Positions 42,284 through 50,736 of a DNA stretch of 64,000 nt are shown piece after piece; positions within the stretch are counted from its first letter, which is position 1; each line of letters begins with the position of its first letter. This stretch comes from Erwinia sp. 198 (lineage in GTDB: Bacteria; Pseudomonadota; Gammaproteobacteria; Enterobacterales; Enterobacteriaceae): contig NZ_RHUM01000001.1 in assembly GCF_003937915.1 (NCBI RefSeq), forward strand, positions 62,001-126,000, read 5' to 3'. The position numbers were made by a program, and so were the translations under genes. The notes beneath the pieces were generated by a model, which saw only the letters and a program-made list of their open reading frames with translations, had not been told where the DNA came from and did no database searches.

Positions 42284-42780
42284 TTCGTACGGAAATCGGT
42301 GTCGATGCGGCCAGCATAGACAGTTTGTTGCGCCGCAGCTTTCCCACCTCCGCAGAGGCGGAGCTGGTACAGCAGCTGCGTGAAGATGGCTTACTGACGC
42401 TGGGCATTGTGGCGACCGATGATGAAGGACAGGTGCTGGGTTATGCGGCCTTCAGCCCGGTCACCCTGAATGCCGAAGACAAGCAGTGGGTAGGCCTGGC
42501 GCCGCTGGTGGTGGATGAAAGCGTACGCGACCAGCAGTTAGACAAGCAGCTGATTTACGAGGGGCTGGATACGCTTAACGAGTTCGGCTACGCCGCTGTA
42601 GTGGTGGTGGGCGATCCAGACTATTACGGGCGCTACGGTTTTGAACCGGCCGCCCGCCATCAGCTGCGCTGCCGCTGGCAGGGCGGGGAAGCCGCTTTCC
42701 TGGTCTACAAGCTGGCAGATGACGCTTTTAGCGGCGTGGAAGGCCAGATCGATTTCGCGGCGCCGTTTAACCGCGAGTAA
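42277..42780 (+). CDS. yhbS: GNAT family N-acetyltransferase YhbS
   Basis: Predicted cytosolic acetyltransferase of the GNAT fold; substrate unknown. 167 aa, the E. coli YhbS length. The acetyl-CoA region is less canonical than usual: [19 protein letters not shown] replaces the RGxG loop (YRGQGLARQ in E. coli), so catalytic competence could be altered. [14 protein letters not shown] matches the family. Overlaps ubiT at its start and the convergent yhbQ by 14 bp at its end. Confidence 0.9.
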   Translation: MLIRTEIGVDAASIDSLLRRSFPTSAEAELVQQLREDGLLTLGIVATDDEGQVLGYAAFSPVTLNAEDKQWVGLAPLVVDESVRDQQLDKQLIYEGLDTLNEFGYAAVVVVGDPDYYGRYGFEPAARHQLRCRWQGGEAAFLVYKLADDAFSGVEGQIDFAAPFNRE

Positions 42781-43072
42781 GATCGGCCAGCCAGGCTTCA
42801 AGTGAAACAGGCTGGTGCGTCACCAGCCTGATTTTTTCCTGCCGCTTCAGCTGCTTTATCCGGTATTCCAGCCGGGATGCGCTGGCGCGGTCGCCCGCTT
42901 CGCGGTGAAACAGCAGCGTCAACGGCCCTTTGCCACGCAGCGCCTTCGCGCCCGTGCCCGCCTGATGCTGCTTAAAGCGTCGCGGCACATCATTGGTAAT
43001 GCCGGTATAGAGCGCGCCGCCTGCCGTCTGCACGATATAAAGGTGCCAGGGCGCTGTTGCCTGTGTTGCCAT
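42767..43072 (-). CDS. yhbQ: GIY-YIG nuclease-superfamily protein YhbQ
   Basis: Small UPF0213/YhbQ protein with the GIY-YIG endonuclease fold. 101 aa. The motif pair appears as [29 protein letters not shown], with arginine in the helix and a conserved glutamate in [10 protein letters not shown]. In E. coli the ortholog has been linked to DNA repair. Its last codons overlap those of yhbS on the other strand. Confidence 0.92.
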   Translation of the reverse strand: MATQATAPWHLYIVQTAGGALYTGITNDVPRRFKQHQAGTGAKALRGKGPLTLLFHREAGDRASASRLEYRIKQLKRQEKIRLVTHQPVSLEAWLADLTRG

Positions 43073-43161
43073 CCGTTATTGCCCGTAGCCAGTCGTGGCC
43101 GAAAGTTTATCAGCTCGCGCACGGCACGAAAGGTTTTTTGCGTAGTTTTCAGGGAGTCACC

Positions 43162-43590
43162 ATGTCCGAACCAGAGCCGTTACAGGCCATCACCCGCTAT
43201 CTACAAAAGCAGCATGTGCTGTCGGTATGCGGCGGTAGCCCCATCTGGTGCGCCAACTGTTTTTATGTCTTTGACGCAGAGAACGTTGCGTTCTGGCTGA
43301 TGACGGAGGAGAAAACGCGTCACGGCAGCCAGTTTGTCCACGATCCGCAGGTTGCAGGCACGATTAACGGTCAGCCGAAGTCGGTGATGTTAATCAAAGG
43401 CGTGCAGTATACGGGGCAGGTCAGCCTGTTATCGGGGGCGGCAGAAGAGAAGGCGCGTAAGGCCTATATCAAACGGTTTCCGGTCGCGGCAGCGGCTTCA
43501 GCGCCCCTTTGGGAAATCGCCGTCAGCGAGCTGAAAATGGTGGATAACGCGTTGGGATTTGGCAAAAAGCTGAGCTGGCTGCGGGAATAA
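43162..43590 (+). CDS. yhbP: UPF0306 flavin-split-barrel protein YhbP
   Basis: Uncharacterised family with a PNPOx-like FMN-binding split barrel. 142 aa from MSEPEPLQAITRYLQKQHVL at 43162, after AGGGAG; an in-frame start 105 bp upstream lies within divergent yhbQ and is rejected. Recognisable segments are PIWCANCFYVFDAENVAFWLMTEEKTRH and TINGQPKSVMLIKGVQYTG. Divergent from yhbQ, convergent with yhbO. Confidence 0.9.
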   Translation: MSEPEPLQAITRYLQKQHVLSVCGGSPIWCANCFYVFDAENVAFWLMTEEKTRHGSQFVHDPQVAGTINGQPKSVMLIKGVQYTGQVSLLSGAAEEKARKAYIKRFPVAAAASAPLWEIAVSELKMVDNALGFGKKLSWLRE

Positions 43591-43621
43591 AAGAACGGCC
43601 AGGCGAACCCGGCCGCTCCCC

Positions 43622-44143
43622 TCAGACGGTTTCGAGAATGCGCAGCGATTCACGATTGAACGCAGGCAGGTCGTCCGGCGTACGGCTGGTGACCAGCTTG
43701 TCGTTGTCCACCACCACTTCTTTGTCGTAGAAGTCGGCGCCGGCATTTTTCAGATCGATAGCAATAGCCTTCACCGAGGTCATTTTGCGGCCTCGCGTGG
43801 CGTTGGCGCTAATCAGCAGCTGTGGGCCATGGCAGATAGCGAAGATCGGCTTACCGGCATCCACAAAGGCTTTGGTAAAGTTTACAAAGCGATCGTCGCC
43901 GCGCAGGCTATCCGGCGAATGGCCGCCCGGCAGCAGCAGGGCGTCGAAATCGTCCACGTTTACATGGTCGATATCTTTATCGATCTTCACCTGGGCTTTA
44001 CCCTGCTTGCCGGTGACGGTTACGCCCGCTTTTTTATCAATAGTCACAACCTGGTGGCCAGCTTTGGTATAGGCTTCGGCTGGCGAAGTAAATTCGGAGT
44101 CTTCGAATTCATCAGTGATCAGGACAGCAATCTTTTTGCTCAT
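43622..44143 (-). CDS. yhbO: DJ-1/PfpI family protein deglycase YhbO
   Basis: Stress protein of the DJ-1/PfpI superfamily, reported to repair glyoxal and methylglyoxal adducts in E. coli. 173 aa. The nucleophilic elbow is visible as FAICHGPQLLISA, with the conserved cysteine followed by histidine. The acid residue is within ITDEFEDSEFTSPAEAY. Divergent from yraR. Confidence 0.94.
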   Translation of the reverse strand: MSKKIAVLITDEFEDSEFTSPAEAYTKAGHQVVTIDKKAGVTVTGKQGKAQVKIDKDIDHVNVDDFDALLLPGGHSPDSLRGDDRFVNFTKAFVDAGKPIFAICHGPQLLISANATRGRKMTSVKAIAIDLKNAGADFYDKEVVVDNDKLVTSRTPDDLPAFNRESLRILETV

Positions 44144-44308
44144 CTTTTCCTCCGGTTATTATTGTGAAGTCAGTTAAGCCTGGTTGAAAACACTGAAAAA
44201 TCAAGCCGCGTCAAAGTAATGCGCTGCATGTTACTGATTACAGGGGGAGTTGGCTGCCGCTAACCGCTTTGAGAGGCGAGGGCTACACTCAGTAAAAAGG
44301 AGAAACGG

Positions 44309-44959
44309 ATGAGAGTATTGATTACCGGCGCGACCGGCCTGGTGGGGCAGCATCTTCTGCGCCTGCTGATTGACGATCCGCGCGTCAGCGAGATCGTAGC
44401 ACCAACAAGACGTAAGCTGCCGGAGATGAACAAGGTAACTAACCTGGTGGAGGCCGATCTCACCGACGTGCTGGGCCCGCTGCAAACGCCGCTGGATATG
44501 GTTTTTTGCTGTCTGGGCACCACGCGGCGCGAGGCGGGCAGCAAAGCGGCCTTTATCCATGTCGATTATGCGCTGGTGGTGGATACGGCCATTGCCGGTC
44601 AGCGGCTCGGCGCCAAACATCTGTTGGTGGTCAGCGCGCATGGCGCAACTATGCATTCGCCTTTCTTCTACAATCGGGTGAAGGGCGAGATGGAGAACGC
44701 GCTGCAAAAGCAGGGCTGGCCGCGCCTGACCTTAATCCGGCCGTCGCTGCTGCTGGGCGAAAGAGAAAACAGCCGCGCGGGCGAGTCGCTGATGGCGCCG
44801 CTTTTTCGTCTGCTGCCGGGCAACTGGCGCGCCGTTGCTGCCAGAGACGTCGCCGCCGTGATGCTGCGCGAAGCTTTTGCGCCAGCACGGCAGGAGGTCA
44901 CTATCATCGAGTCGTCAGCGATCCCGCGCGCGGTAAGCACGCCCGAAACGACATATTGA
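44309..44959 (+). CDS. yraR: NAD(P)-binding oxidoreductase YraR
   Basis: Predicted atypical SDR; substrate unknown. 216 aa. Rossmann motif [15 protein letters not shown] at the N-terminus, then [21 protein letters not shown] and the active-site-like [12 protein letters not shown] (Tyr-x3-Lys as YNRVK). Same position next to yhbO as in E. coli. It is the last gene of the 70-72 min type block; synteny breaks after it. Confidence 0.9.
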   Translation: MRVLITGATGLVGQHLLRLLIDDPRVSEIVAPTRRKLPEMNKVTNLVEADLTDVLGPLQTPLDMVFCCLGTTRREAGSKAAFIHVDYALVVDTAIAGQRLGAKHLLVVSAHGATMHSPFFYNRVKGEMENALQKQGWPRLTLIRPSLLLGERENSRAGESLMAPLFRLLPGNWRAVAARDVAAVMLREAFAPARQEVTIIESSAIPRAVSTPETTY

Positions 44960-45032
44960 TTTGATCGCTGCGTCAGCGAGCCGCACACACGGTAAGTAAG
45001 GGCTTCACATGGCGCGGGCAATTCGCTATTTA

Positions 45033-45050
45033 CAGCGGCCTGCGCCGCTG
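45033..45050 (-). terminator. Hairpin downstream of nrdG
   Basis: CAGCGGC pairs with GCCGCTG over a 4-nt loop, in the 150-bp gap between yraR and nrdG. For a minus-strand transcript it is followed by TAAATAGC, a weak tail, so it may be only a partial terminator. Confidence 0.4.
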
Positions 45051-45110
45051 AAAGGTTTATCCATGACGGAAAAGGCTGTTGACGATGGCGATAAGCAGGC
45101 CGCGCCGACC

Positions 45111-45575
45111 TCAGCGCAGATAGTGGATAACCTGATTGCTGCTGCCTCGCCAGCGCAGCGCCGGATCGCGCAGCGCCTCAATGAATTTTCCGTCCACCAG
45201 CACGTCGAGCCGCTCTGCCACACGGCGCTGTGCGGCGGTCAGCTCCGCCAGGCAATAGCCCGTCCACAGCCAGATATCTTTTCCCGGGCAGTCGCGACGT
45301 ACCCGTTGTACCAGCCGGTAAATATCAGCCACGTTAGCCGGATGCAGCGGATCGCCGCCCGACAGCGACAGGCCCTGGCGTGGAATGCGCGTATCGTTCA
45401 GATCGGCAATCAGCTGCTCTTCCATTTGCACGGTAAAGGGATAGCCGGAATTGAGCCGCCAGGTGCTTTTGTTATAGCAGCCGACGCACTGGTGCTCGCA
45501 GCCAGCCACGAACAGCGTGCAGCGCGTACCCGGCCCGTTAACGATATCGACCGGATAATATTGATGAATATTCAT
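45111..45575 (-). CDS. nrdG: Anaerobic ribonucleotide reductase activase NrdG
   Basis: Radical-SAM enzyme that creates the glycyl radical in NrdD. 154 aa. The 4Fe-4S cysteines C26, C30 and C33 lie in VAGCEHQCVGCYNKSTW. The SGGDPLHPAN motif binds SAM. Overlaps the nrdD stop by 4 bp, giving one nrdDG transcript. Confidence 0.97.
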   Translation of the reverse strand: MNIHQYYPVDIVNGPGTRCTLFVAGCEHQCVGCYNKSTWRLNSGYPFTVQMEEQLIADLNDTRIPRQGLSLSGGDPLHPANVADIYRLVQRVRRDCPGKDIWLWTGYCLAELTAAQRRVAERLDVLVDGKFIEALRDPALRWRGSSNQVIHYLR

Positions 45576-47707
45576 CCCAGCTGGCCCGTGGCCAGATGCT
45601 TAACGCGGCGCTTCACTTCCTCCTGCTTGCCGGCGTTGAACGGACGCGCGTCCGGGCTGCCCAGATAGCCGCAGACGCGCCGCGTGACGGAAACGCGTTC
45701 GGGATCGTGGTTGCCGCATTTGGGGCAGGTGAAGCCTTTGCTGGTGCAGTCAAACTCGCCGGTAAAGCCGCACTCGTAGCATTCGTCGATCGGCGTATTG
45801 GTGCCGTAATAGGGTACGCGGCTGTAGCTGTAGTCCCAGACATCCTCCAGCGCCTTCAGGTTATGCTGGATATTGGGATATTCGCCGTAACAGATAAAAC
45901 CGCCGTTGGCGAGCGGCGGATAGGCCGCTTCAAAATCGATTTTGTCGTAAGGGTTCACCTTCTTCTCGACGTCGAGATGAAAACTGTTGGTGTAGTAGCC
46001 TTTGTCGGTCACGCCTTTGATAATGCCGAACTGCGCGCGATCCAGACGGCAGAAACGGTCGCACAGGTTCTCGCTTGGCGTACTGTACAGGCTGAAGCCG
46101 TAGCCGGTTTCTTCTTTCCAGGTTTCCACCGCTTCGCGCAGGCGGCTGACGATAGCCAGCGCCTTACGCCGCAGCTCCGCATCATCGTAAAGATGGGTTT
46201 TGCCGCCGCTCAGGGCGTTAATGGTTTCATGAATGCCGATATAGCCCAGCGAGATCGAAGCCCGCCCGTGCCTGAATATATCCGCTACGTTATCGTCTGC
46301 CTTCAGCCGCACGCCGCAGGCACCTTCCATATAGAGGATTGGCGCCACGCGCGCCTTGACGTTTTCCAGCCTGGCGATACGGGTCATCAGCGCTTTTTTC
46401 GCCAGCCGCAGACGGCTGTCCAGCAGATCCCAAAAGCGAGCGTCGCTGCCGGCCGCCTCCAGCGCGATGCGCGGCAGGTTCAGGCTAATCACGCCGATAT
46501 TATTACGCCCTTCATGTACCTGCCTGCCGTTCTCTTCCCACACGCCCAGGAAGCTGCGACAGCCCATCGGCGTTTTAAACGAGCCGGTCACTTTTACTAC
46601 CTGTTCATAATTAAGGATATCGGGATACATGCGCTTGCTGGCGCACTCCAGCGCCAGTTGTTTGATATCGTAATTGGCGTCGCCCGGCGAGCGGTTCAGC
46701 CCCTCTTTGATGGCGAAGACCAGCTTGGGGAACACCGCCGTTTTATGGTTTTTCCCCAGCCCGGCAATGCGGTTGCGCAGAATGGACTGCTGCACCAGCC
46801 GTGCCGCCCAGCTGGTGCCAAGACCGAAGCCAAAGGTCACGAAAGGCGTCTGGCCGTTGGCGGTATGCAGCGTATTCACCTCATACTCCAGCGACTGGAA
46901 GGCGTCGAAGCACTCCTTCTCCGTGCAGCCCAGCGCGTAGGCTTCCACATCGGCAATTTGCCATTTACGCGCCGCCTGCCGATGTTTTTCCCGGCTTGCC
47001 TCGACAAAAGGCGCCAGCACCTCGTCAATCCGGTTAATGGTGGTACCGCCATAAATATGGCTGGCGACCTGAGCGATAATCTGCGCGGTAACGGCGGTAG
47101 CAGTCGAGATCGATTTAGGGGGCTCTATCTCGGCGTTGCCCATCTTAAAGCCCTGGGTCAACATGCCTTTAAGATCGATCAGCATGCAGTTGAACATCGG
47201 GAAGAAAGGCGAGTAGTCCAGGTCGTGATAGTGAATTTCTCCGCGTTCGTGAGCCAATACCACATCGCGCGGCAGGATATGCCGGGTGGCATAGTGTTTG
47301 GCTACGATCCCGGCCAGCAGATCGCGCTGCGTCGGGATCACCTTACTGTCTTTATTGGCGTTTTCGTTCAGCAGCGCCGGGTTGCTTTGCTCGACCAGCC
47401 CGCGGATCGCCTTATTCAGCTTGCCGCGCAGCTCGCGGGCAACATCGCGGTCGTGACGATATTCTATATAGGTTCGGGCCAGCGCAGGGTAATGTCCGGC
47501 CATCAGCGCGTTTTCGACGGCGTTCTGAATAACATGGATATCCACTTCTTCCTGCGTCAGCTGCCGACAGATCTGTTCGGTAACCCGGGCGCAGTAATCA
47601 TCATCATGAATAGCCGCCGCGCTGGCCGCGCCTTTTATCGCCTCCAGAATGCGTGCTTTCTCAAAAGGCGCACGGCAGCCGTCCCGTTTAATCACTAATG
47701 AAGCCAT
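45572..47707 (-). CDS. nrdD: Anaerobic ribonucleoside-triphosphate reductase NrdD
   Basis: Class III glycyl-radical ribonucleotide reductase making dNTPs without oxygen. 711 aa. N-terminal ATP-cone (about 3-95), catalytic barrel, a zinc ribbon (CYECGFTGEFDCTSKGFTCPKCG) and the glycyl radical at G680 in RRVCGYLGSPDARP. Two NrdR boxes and an FNR-like site lie upstream. nrdG follows. In E. coli treC is next upstream; here the SNF2 helicase separates them. Confidence 0.98.
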   Translation of the reverse strand: MASLVIKRDGCRAPFEKARILEAIKGAASAAAIHDDDYCARVTEQICRQLTQEEVDIHVIQNAVENALMAGHYPALARTYIEYRHDRDVARELRGKLNKAIRGLVEQSNPALLNENANKDSKVIPTQRDLLAGIVAKHYATRHILPRDVVLAHERGEIHYHDLDYSPFFPMFNCMLIDLKGMLTQGFKMGNAEIEPPKSISTATAVTAQIIAQVASHIYGGTTINRIDEVLAPFVEASREKHRQAARKWQIADVEAYALGCTEKECFDAFQSLEYEVNTLHTANGQTPFVTFGFGLGTSWAARLVQQSILRNRIAGLGKNHKTAVFPKLVFAIKEGLNRSPGDANYDIKQLALECASKRMYPDILNYEQVVKVTGSFKTPMGCRSFLGVWEENGRQVHEGRNNIGVISLNLPRIALEAAGSDARFWDLLDSRLRLAKKALMTRIARLENVKARVAPILYMEGACGVRLKADDNVADIFRHGRASISLGYIGIHETINALSGGKTHLYDDAELRRKALAIVSRLREAVETWKEETGYGFSLYSTPSENLCDRFCRLDRAQFGIIKGVTDKGYYTNSFHLDVEKKVNPYDKIDFEAAYPPLANGGFICYGEYPNIQHNLKALEDVWDYSYSRVPYYGTNTPIDECYECGFTGEFDCTSKGFTCPKCGNHDPERVSVTRRVCGYLGSPDARPFNAGKQEEVKRRVKHLATGQLG

Positions 47708-47728
47708 AGCGTGTCCCTGTTTTAATAT

Positions 47729-47772
47729 CTACATATAGGTATAGCGTGGCATAATAGTACCTATATGTTGTG
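47729..47772 (-). promoter_or_regulatory. Pair of NrdR boxes upstream of nrdD
   Basis: Two sites related to the NrdR consensus (ACACwATATATwGTGT): CTACATATAGGTATAG (47729-47744, inverted) and TACCTATATGTTGTGC (47757-47772). Their centres are about 28 bp apart, close to the three-helical-turn spacing usual for NrdR. The block lies 22 bp upstream of the nrdD ATG. Confidence 0.75.
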
Positions 47773-47799
47773 CTTTCCCGCGATTTAACCGCCTGGTTT

Positions 47800-47813
47800 T
47801 TGATTTGGAACAA
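47800..47813. promoter_or_regulatory. FNR-type site upstream of nrdD
   Basis: TTGAT-TTGG-AACAA matches 9 of 10 defined positions of the FNR consensus TTGAT-N4-ATCAA. It lies 93 bp upstream of nrdD, consistent with anaerobic activation of nrdDG. It is also 215 bp upstream of the divergent helicase gene. Confidence 0.7.
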
Positions 47814-48027
47814 AGATCGCAAAAGGGTGACGCAATGTCAGATACTTAAGCGGCTGGCCATTTTGCCGAACGCGCAAAAATCGTTCTGTGCAGGATGAAG
47901 GCAGCGCGATCAGGCGATTTTCGCACGTTCAGCGTCTTTCCGGAGTTGCAATCACCCACCCGGACTTCATATTATTGCCTGTTATGCAAAGCGGTTATCT
48001 GCTCAGGCCATTCCGGGATACAGACTG

Positions 48028-50595
48028 ATGTCTTCTGTAACGTACAACGAAAAACAGGTGAGCCGCTGGTTGGGCGCGCGCACCGTGGCCAGAGCAAAAG
48101 AGCTGGTGGATAAAGCGCAGCATCTGCAATGGCAGAACAATCTGTTGACCGGCGAGGTGCCCGGCAGAAAAATCGAACCCTTTCAGGTCATGGTGCATTT
48201 CAGCCGGCCACAGGGCAAACTGCACGCCAGCGGCGAATGCACCTGTCCGGTTAAAAACAACTGCCGCCATGCCGCCGCGGTTATGCTGGCCTGGCTGCAA
48301 CGTCAGCCCGTCAACAGGGCCGCGCCCGCGCTGGTCACTGCCGAGCCGCAGCCCATGCTACGGCTGGAATCGCGCGCAAAATTTATCAGCGGTTTCGGCC
48401 GTTACGGACATCGACAAAAACGGCTCGATTTTGCCGCGGTGCATTTTGACTACGCCGGTATTCCTGTGCCAGCTGGCAGCAGCGGCGAAGACTTTCCCGA
48501 TCGTCACGGCAGGCTTTTCCGCGTCAGCCGCCGGATGGAGCAGGAGCAGCGCTGGCTAAGCGAGCTTAACGCCGCCGGGCTGAAGACCATTCCATCCGGC
48601 CATATCTATACGCCGCATTCAGCGCCGCTGCCGCCTGCTATTTTCGCCCCGGATATGCCAGAACAATGGCGCAATGTTATCCATCATGTGCTTCCCGACC
48701 TGCGCAAGCGCGGCTGGCAGACCAGCGTGGACGATGATTTTACCTGGAACGTTACGGAAATTACTGCCATCGACGGCCAGGCCGTGCAGCAGCAGGATGG
48801 CTGGTATGCGCTGGAAATAGAGGCCAACACCGGTGCGCATAAGGTCAATATGCGGCCGCTGCTGGCGGGGCTGTTCCGTCAGGATCGCCGCTGGCTGTCG
48901 AGCGACCTCTCTGTAATAGCCGATGACGAAACGGTAGAGCTGCGCAGTGAACGTAACGAACGACTGCATATTGCAGCCGGTCGCCTGAAAACGCTGGTGG
49001 GCAGCCTGGCCGATCTGCTGGCGCAGCATGAAGCCGCGCCGCTGCGTATCGCGCCTTACGAGGCCGGCAGGCTGACGGCGCTAAGCGAAACGGGCCGCTG
49101 GCAGTTTAACGGCGACAACGGCGTCCTGCAGCTGGCGGAGAGCCTGAAGGCGGGTAAAGGGATCCAGCCCGTTGCGCCGCCCGCCGGTCTTCAGGCCCGG
49201 CTGCGCGACTATCAGCTCCAGGGCGTCAGCTGGATGCAGTTCCTGCGCGCCAATAATCTGTCCGGCGTGCTGGCCGACGATATGGGACTGGGCAAAACCA
49301 TTCAGACGCTGGCGCATCTGCTGCTGGAGAAGGAGGCGGGCAGGCTGGATCGCCCGGCGCTTATCGTGGTGCCGACCACGCTGGTGTACAACTGGATGCA
49401 GGAAGCCAGCCGCTTTGCGCCGACGTTAAAAATGCTGGCGCTGACCGGGCCGCAGCGAAAGTCTTTCTACGATCGCATTGAGCATTACGATGTGGTGCTC
49501 ACCACCTATTCGCTGCTGTGGCGCGATCAGCCGCAGCTGTTGGGCCATAGCTATCATCTGCTGATCCTGGACGAGGCGCAGTACGTGAAAAACAGCGCGT
49601 CGCGGGCCGCCTCGGTGATCCGCACGTTAAAGTCGCGCTATCGGCTTTGCCTGACCGGCACGCCGCTTGAAAACCACCTGGGTGAGCTTTGGTCGCAGTT
49701 TGATTTCCTGCTGCCCGGCTTTCTGGGCAGCGAAAAAGCCTTTACCCAGGAGTGGCGTATTCCCATTGAGCGCGACGGCGATCGGGTCAGGCGCGAACTG
49801 CTGGCCAGGCGCGTGCGGCCTTTTATGCTGCGTCGTCGCAAGCAGGAAGTGGCGAAAGAGCTGCCGCCGAAGAACACCATTGTGCGTTCGGTAGAGCTGG
49901 AAGGCGCGCAGCGCGAGCTTTACGAAAAAGTACGCGGCGCCATGCAGGATCGCGTGCGGCTGGCGGTAGAGCAGCAGGGCGCGGGACGCAGCCATCTGCT
50001 GGTGCTGGATGCGCTGCTGAAGCTGCGGCAGATCTGCTGCGATCCACGGCTGATCGACAGCGACAAAACGACCAGAGTCAAGCAGTCGGCCAAGCTGGCG
50101 CTGCTGCGGGAAATGCTCAGCGATCTGCTGGCGGAAGATCGCCGTATTCTGATCTTCTCTCAGTTCACCACCATGCTGTCGCTGATTGCGGAAGAGTTAC
50201 AGAAGGCACGTATTCCCTACGTGATCCTGACCGGCAGCACGCGCGATCGCAGCGAGCCGGTACGCCGTTTCCAGAACGGCGAAGTCCCGGTGTTTTTAAT
50301 CAGCCTGAAGGCGGGCGGCGTGGGCCTGAACCTGACGGCGGCCGATACGGTGATCCATTACGATCCCTGGTGGAATCCGGCGGCGGAGAATCAGGCTACG
50401 GATCGCGCCTATCGTCTGGGCCAGGACAAGCCGGTGTTTGTCTATAAGCTGATCGCCGCAGGCAGTATTGAAGAAAAGATCGTTGCGCTGCAGCAGCGCA
50501 AAGCGGAGCTGGCCGAAGGGATCCTGGAAAACGAGCTGAGCGAAACGACAAGTTTCACCAGCGAAGACCTGACCGCGCTGTTTGCGCCGCTCTAG
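48028..50595 (+). CDS. SWIM zinc-finger SNF2/RapA-type DEAD/DEAH helicase
   Basis: 855-residue ATP-dependent DNA or RNA translocase; exact role unknown. N-terminal SWIM zinc finger with C71, C73, C79 and H81 (ECTCPVKNNCRHAAAVML). After a middle region, the SNF2 core begins about residue 390 (LRDYQLQGVSWMQFL). Motifs: I DDMGLGKTIQTL, II LILDEAQYVKN (DEAQ), III LTGTPLENHLGELW, V AGGVGLNLTAAD, VI QATDRAYRLGQDKPV. No methylase, nuclease or PglX-type partner lies beside it, so it does not look like part of a known SNF2-containing defence island. Absent between nrdD and treC in E. coli K-12. Only a weak ribosome site (GGGATACAG) precedes the ATG. Confidence 0.92.
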   Translation: MSSVTYNEKQVSRWLGARTVARAKELVDKAQHLQWQNNLLTGEVPGRKIEPFQVMVHFSRPQGKLHASGECTCPVKNNCRHAAAVMLAWLQRQPVNRAAPALVTAEPQPMLRLESRAKFISGFGRYGHRQKRLDFAAVHFDYAGIPVPAGSSGEDFPDRHGRLFRVSRRMEQEQRWLSELNAAGLKTIPSGHIYTPHSAPLPPAIFAPDMPEQWRNVIHHVLPDLRKRGWQTSVDDDFTWNVTEITAIDGQAVQQQDGWYALEIEANTGAHKVNMRPLLAGLFRQDRRWLSSDLSVIADDETVELRSERNERLHIAAGRLKTLVGSLADLLAQHEAAPLRIAPYEAGRLTALSETGRWQFNGDNGVLQLAESLKAGKGIQPVAPPAGLQARLRDYQLQGVSWMQFLRANNLSGVLADDMGLGKTIQTLAHLLLEKEAGRLDRPALIVVPTTLVYNWMQEASRFAPTLKMLALTGPQRKSFYDRIEHYDVVLTTYSLLWRDQPQLLGHSYHLLILDEAQYVKNSASRAASVIRTLKSRYRLCLTGTPLENHLGELWSQFDFLLPGFLGSEKAFTQEWRIPIERDGDRVRRELLARRVRPFMLRRRKQEVAKELPPKNTIVRSVELEGAQRELYEKVRGAMQDRVRLAVEQQGAGRSHLLVLDALLKLRQICCDPRLIDSDKTTRVKQSAKLALLREMLSDLLAEDRRILIFSQFTTMLSLIAEELQKARIPYVILTGSTRDRSEPVRRFQNGEVPVFLISLKAGGVGLNLTAADTVIHYDPWWNPAAENQATDRAYRLGQDKPVFVYKLIAAGSIEEKIVALQQRKAELAEGILENELSETTSFTSEDLTALFAPL

Positions 50596-50736
50596 GCGCC
50601 ACGTCTGGTGGCGTTATGCCACGAGTGCCTGACGCGGCCGGCGTTCGCCAGCGCCGTGTCCGATAAAGCCAGCCGTGCCTTTGTTGAACGCGGCATGACG
50701 GCTGTGCCGCCGCAGCCTGCTTGCCCCCGAAGCGGT

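Noticed and set aside
45596-47698. A 700-codon open frame on the plus strand opposite nrdD.
   Set aside because: It is a frame-phase shadow of nrdD in G+C-rich DNA; the nrdD product is a full-length, motif-complete enzyme and the antisense translation has no recognisable domain.
48028-50595. Interpretation of the SNF2 helicase as part of a known anti-phage island.
   Set aside because: Its neighbours are nrdD and treC; no methyltransferase, nuclease, PLD protein or toxin gene accompanies it, so the defence label is not supported.
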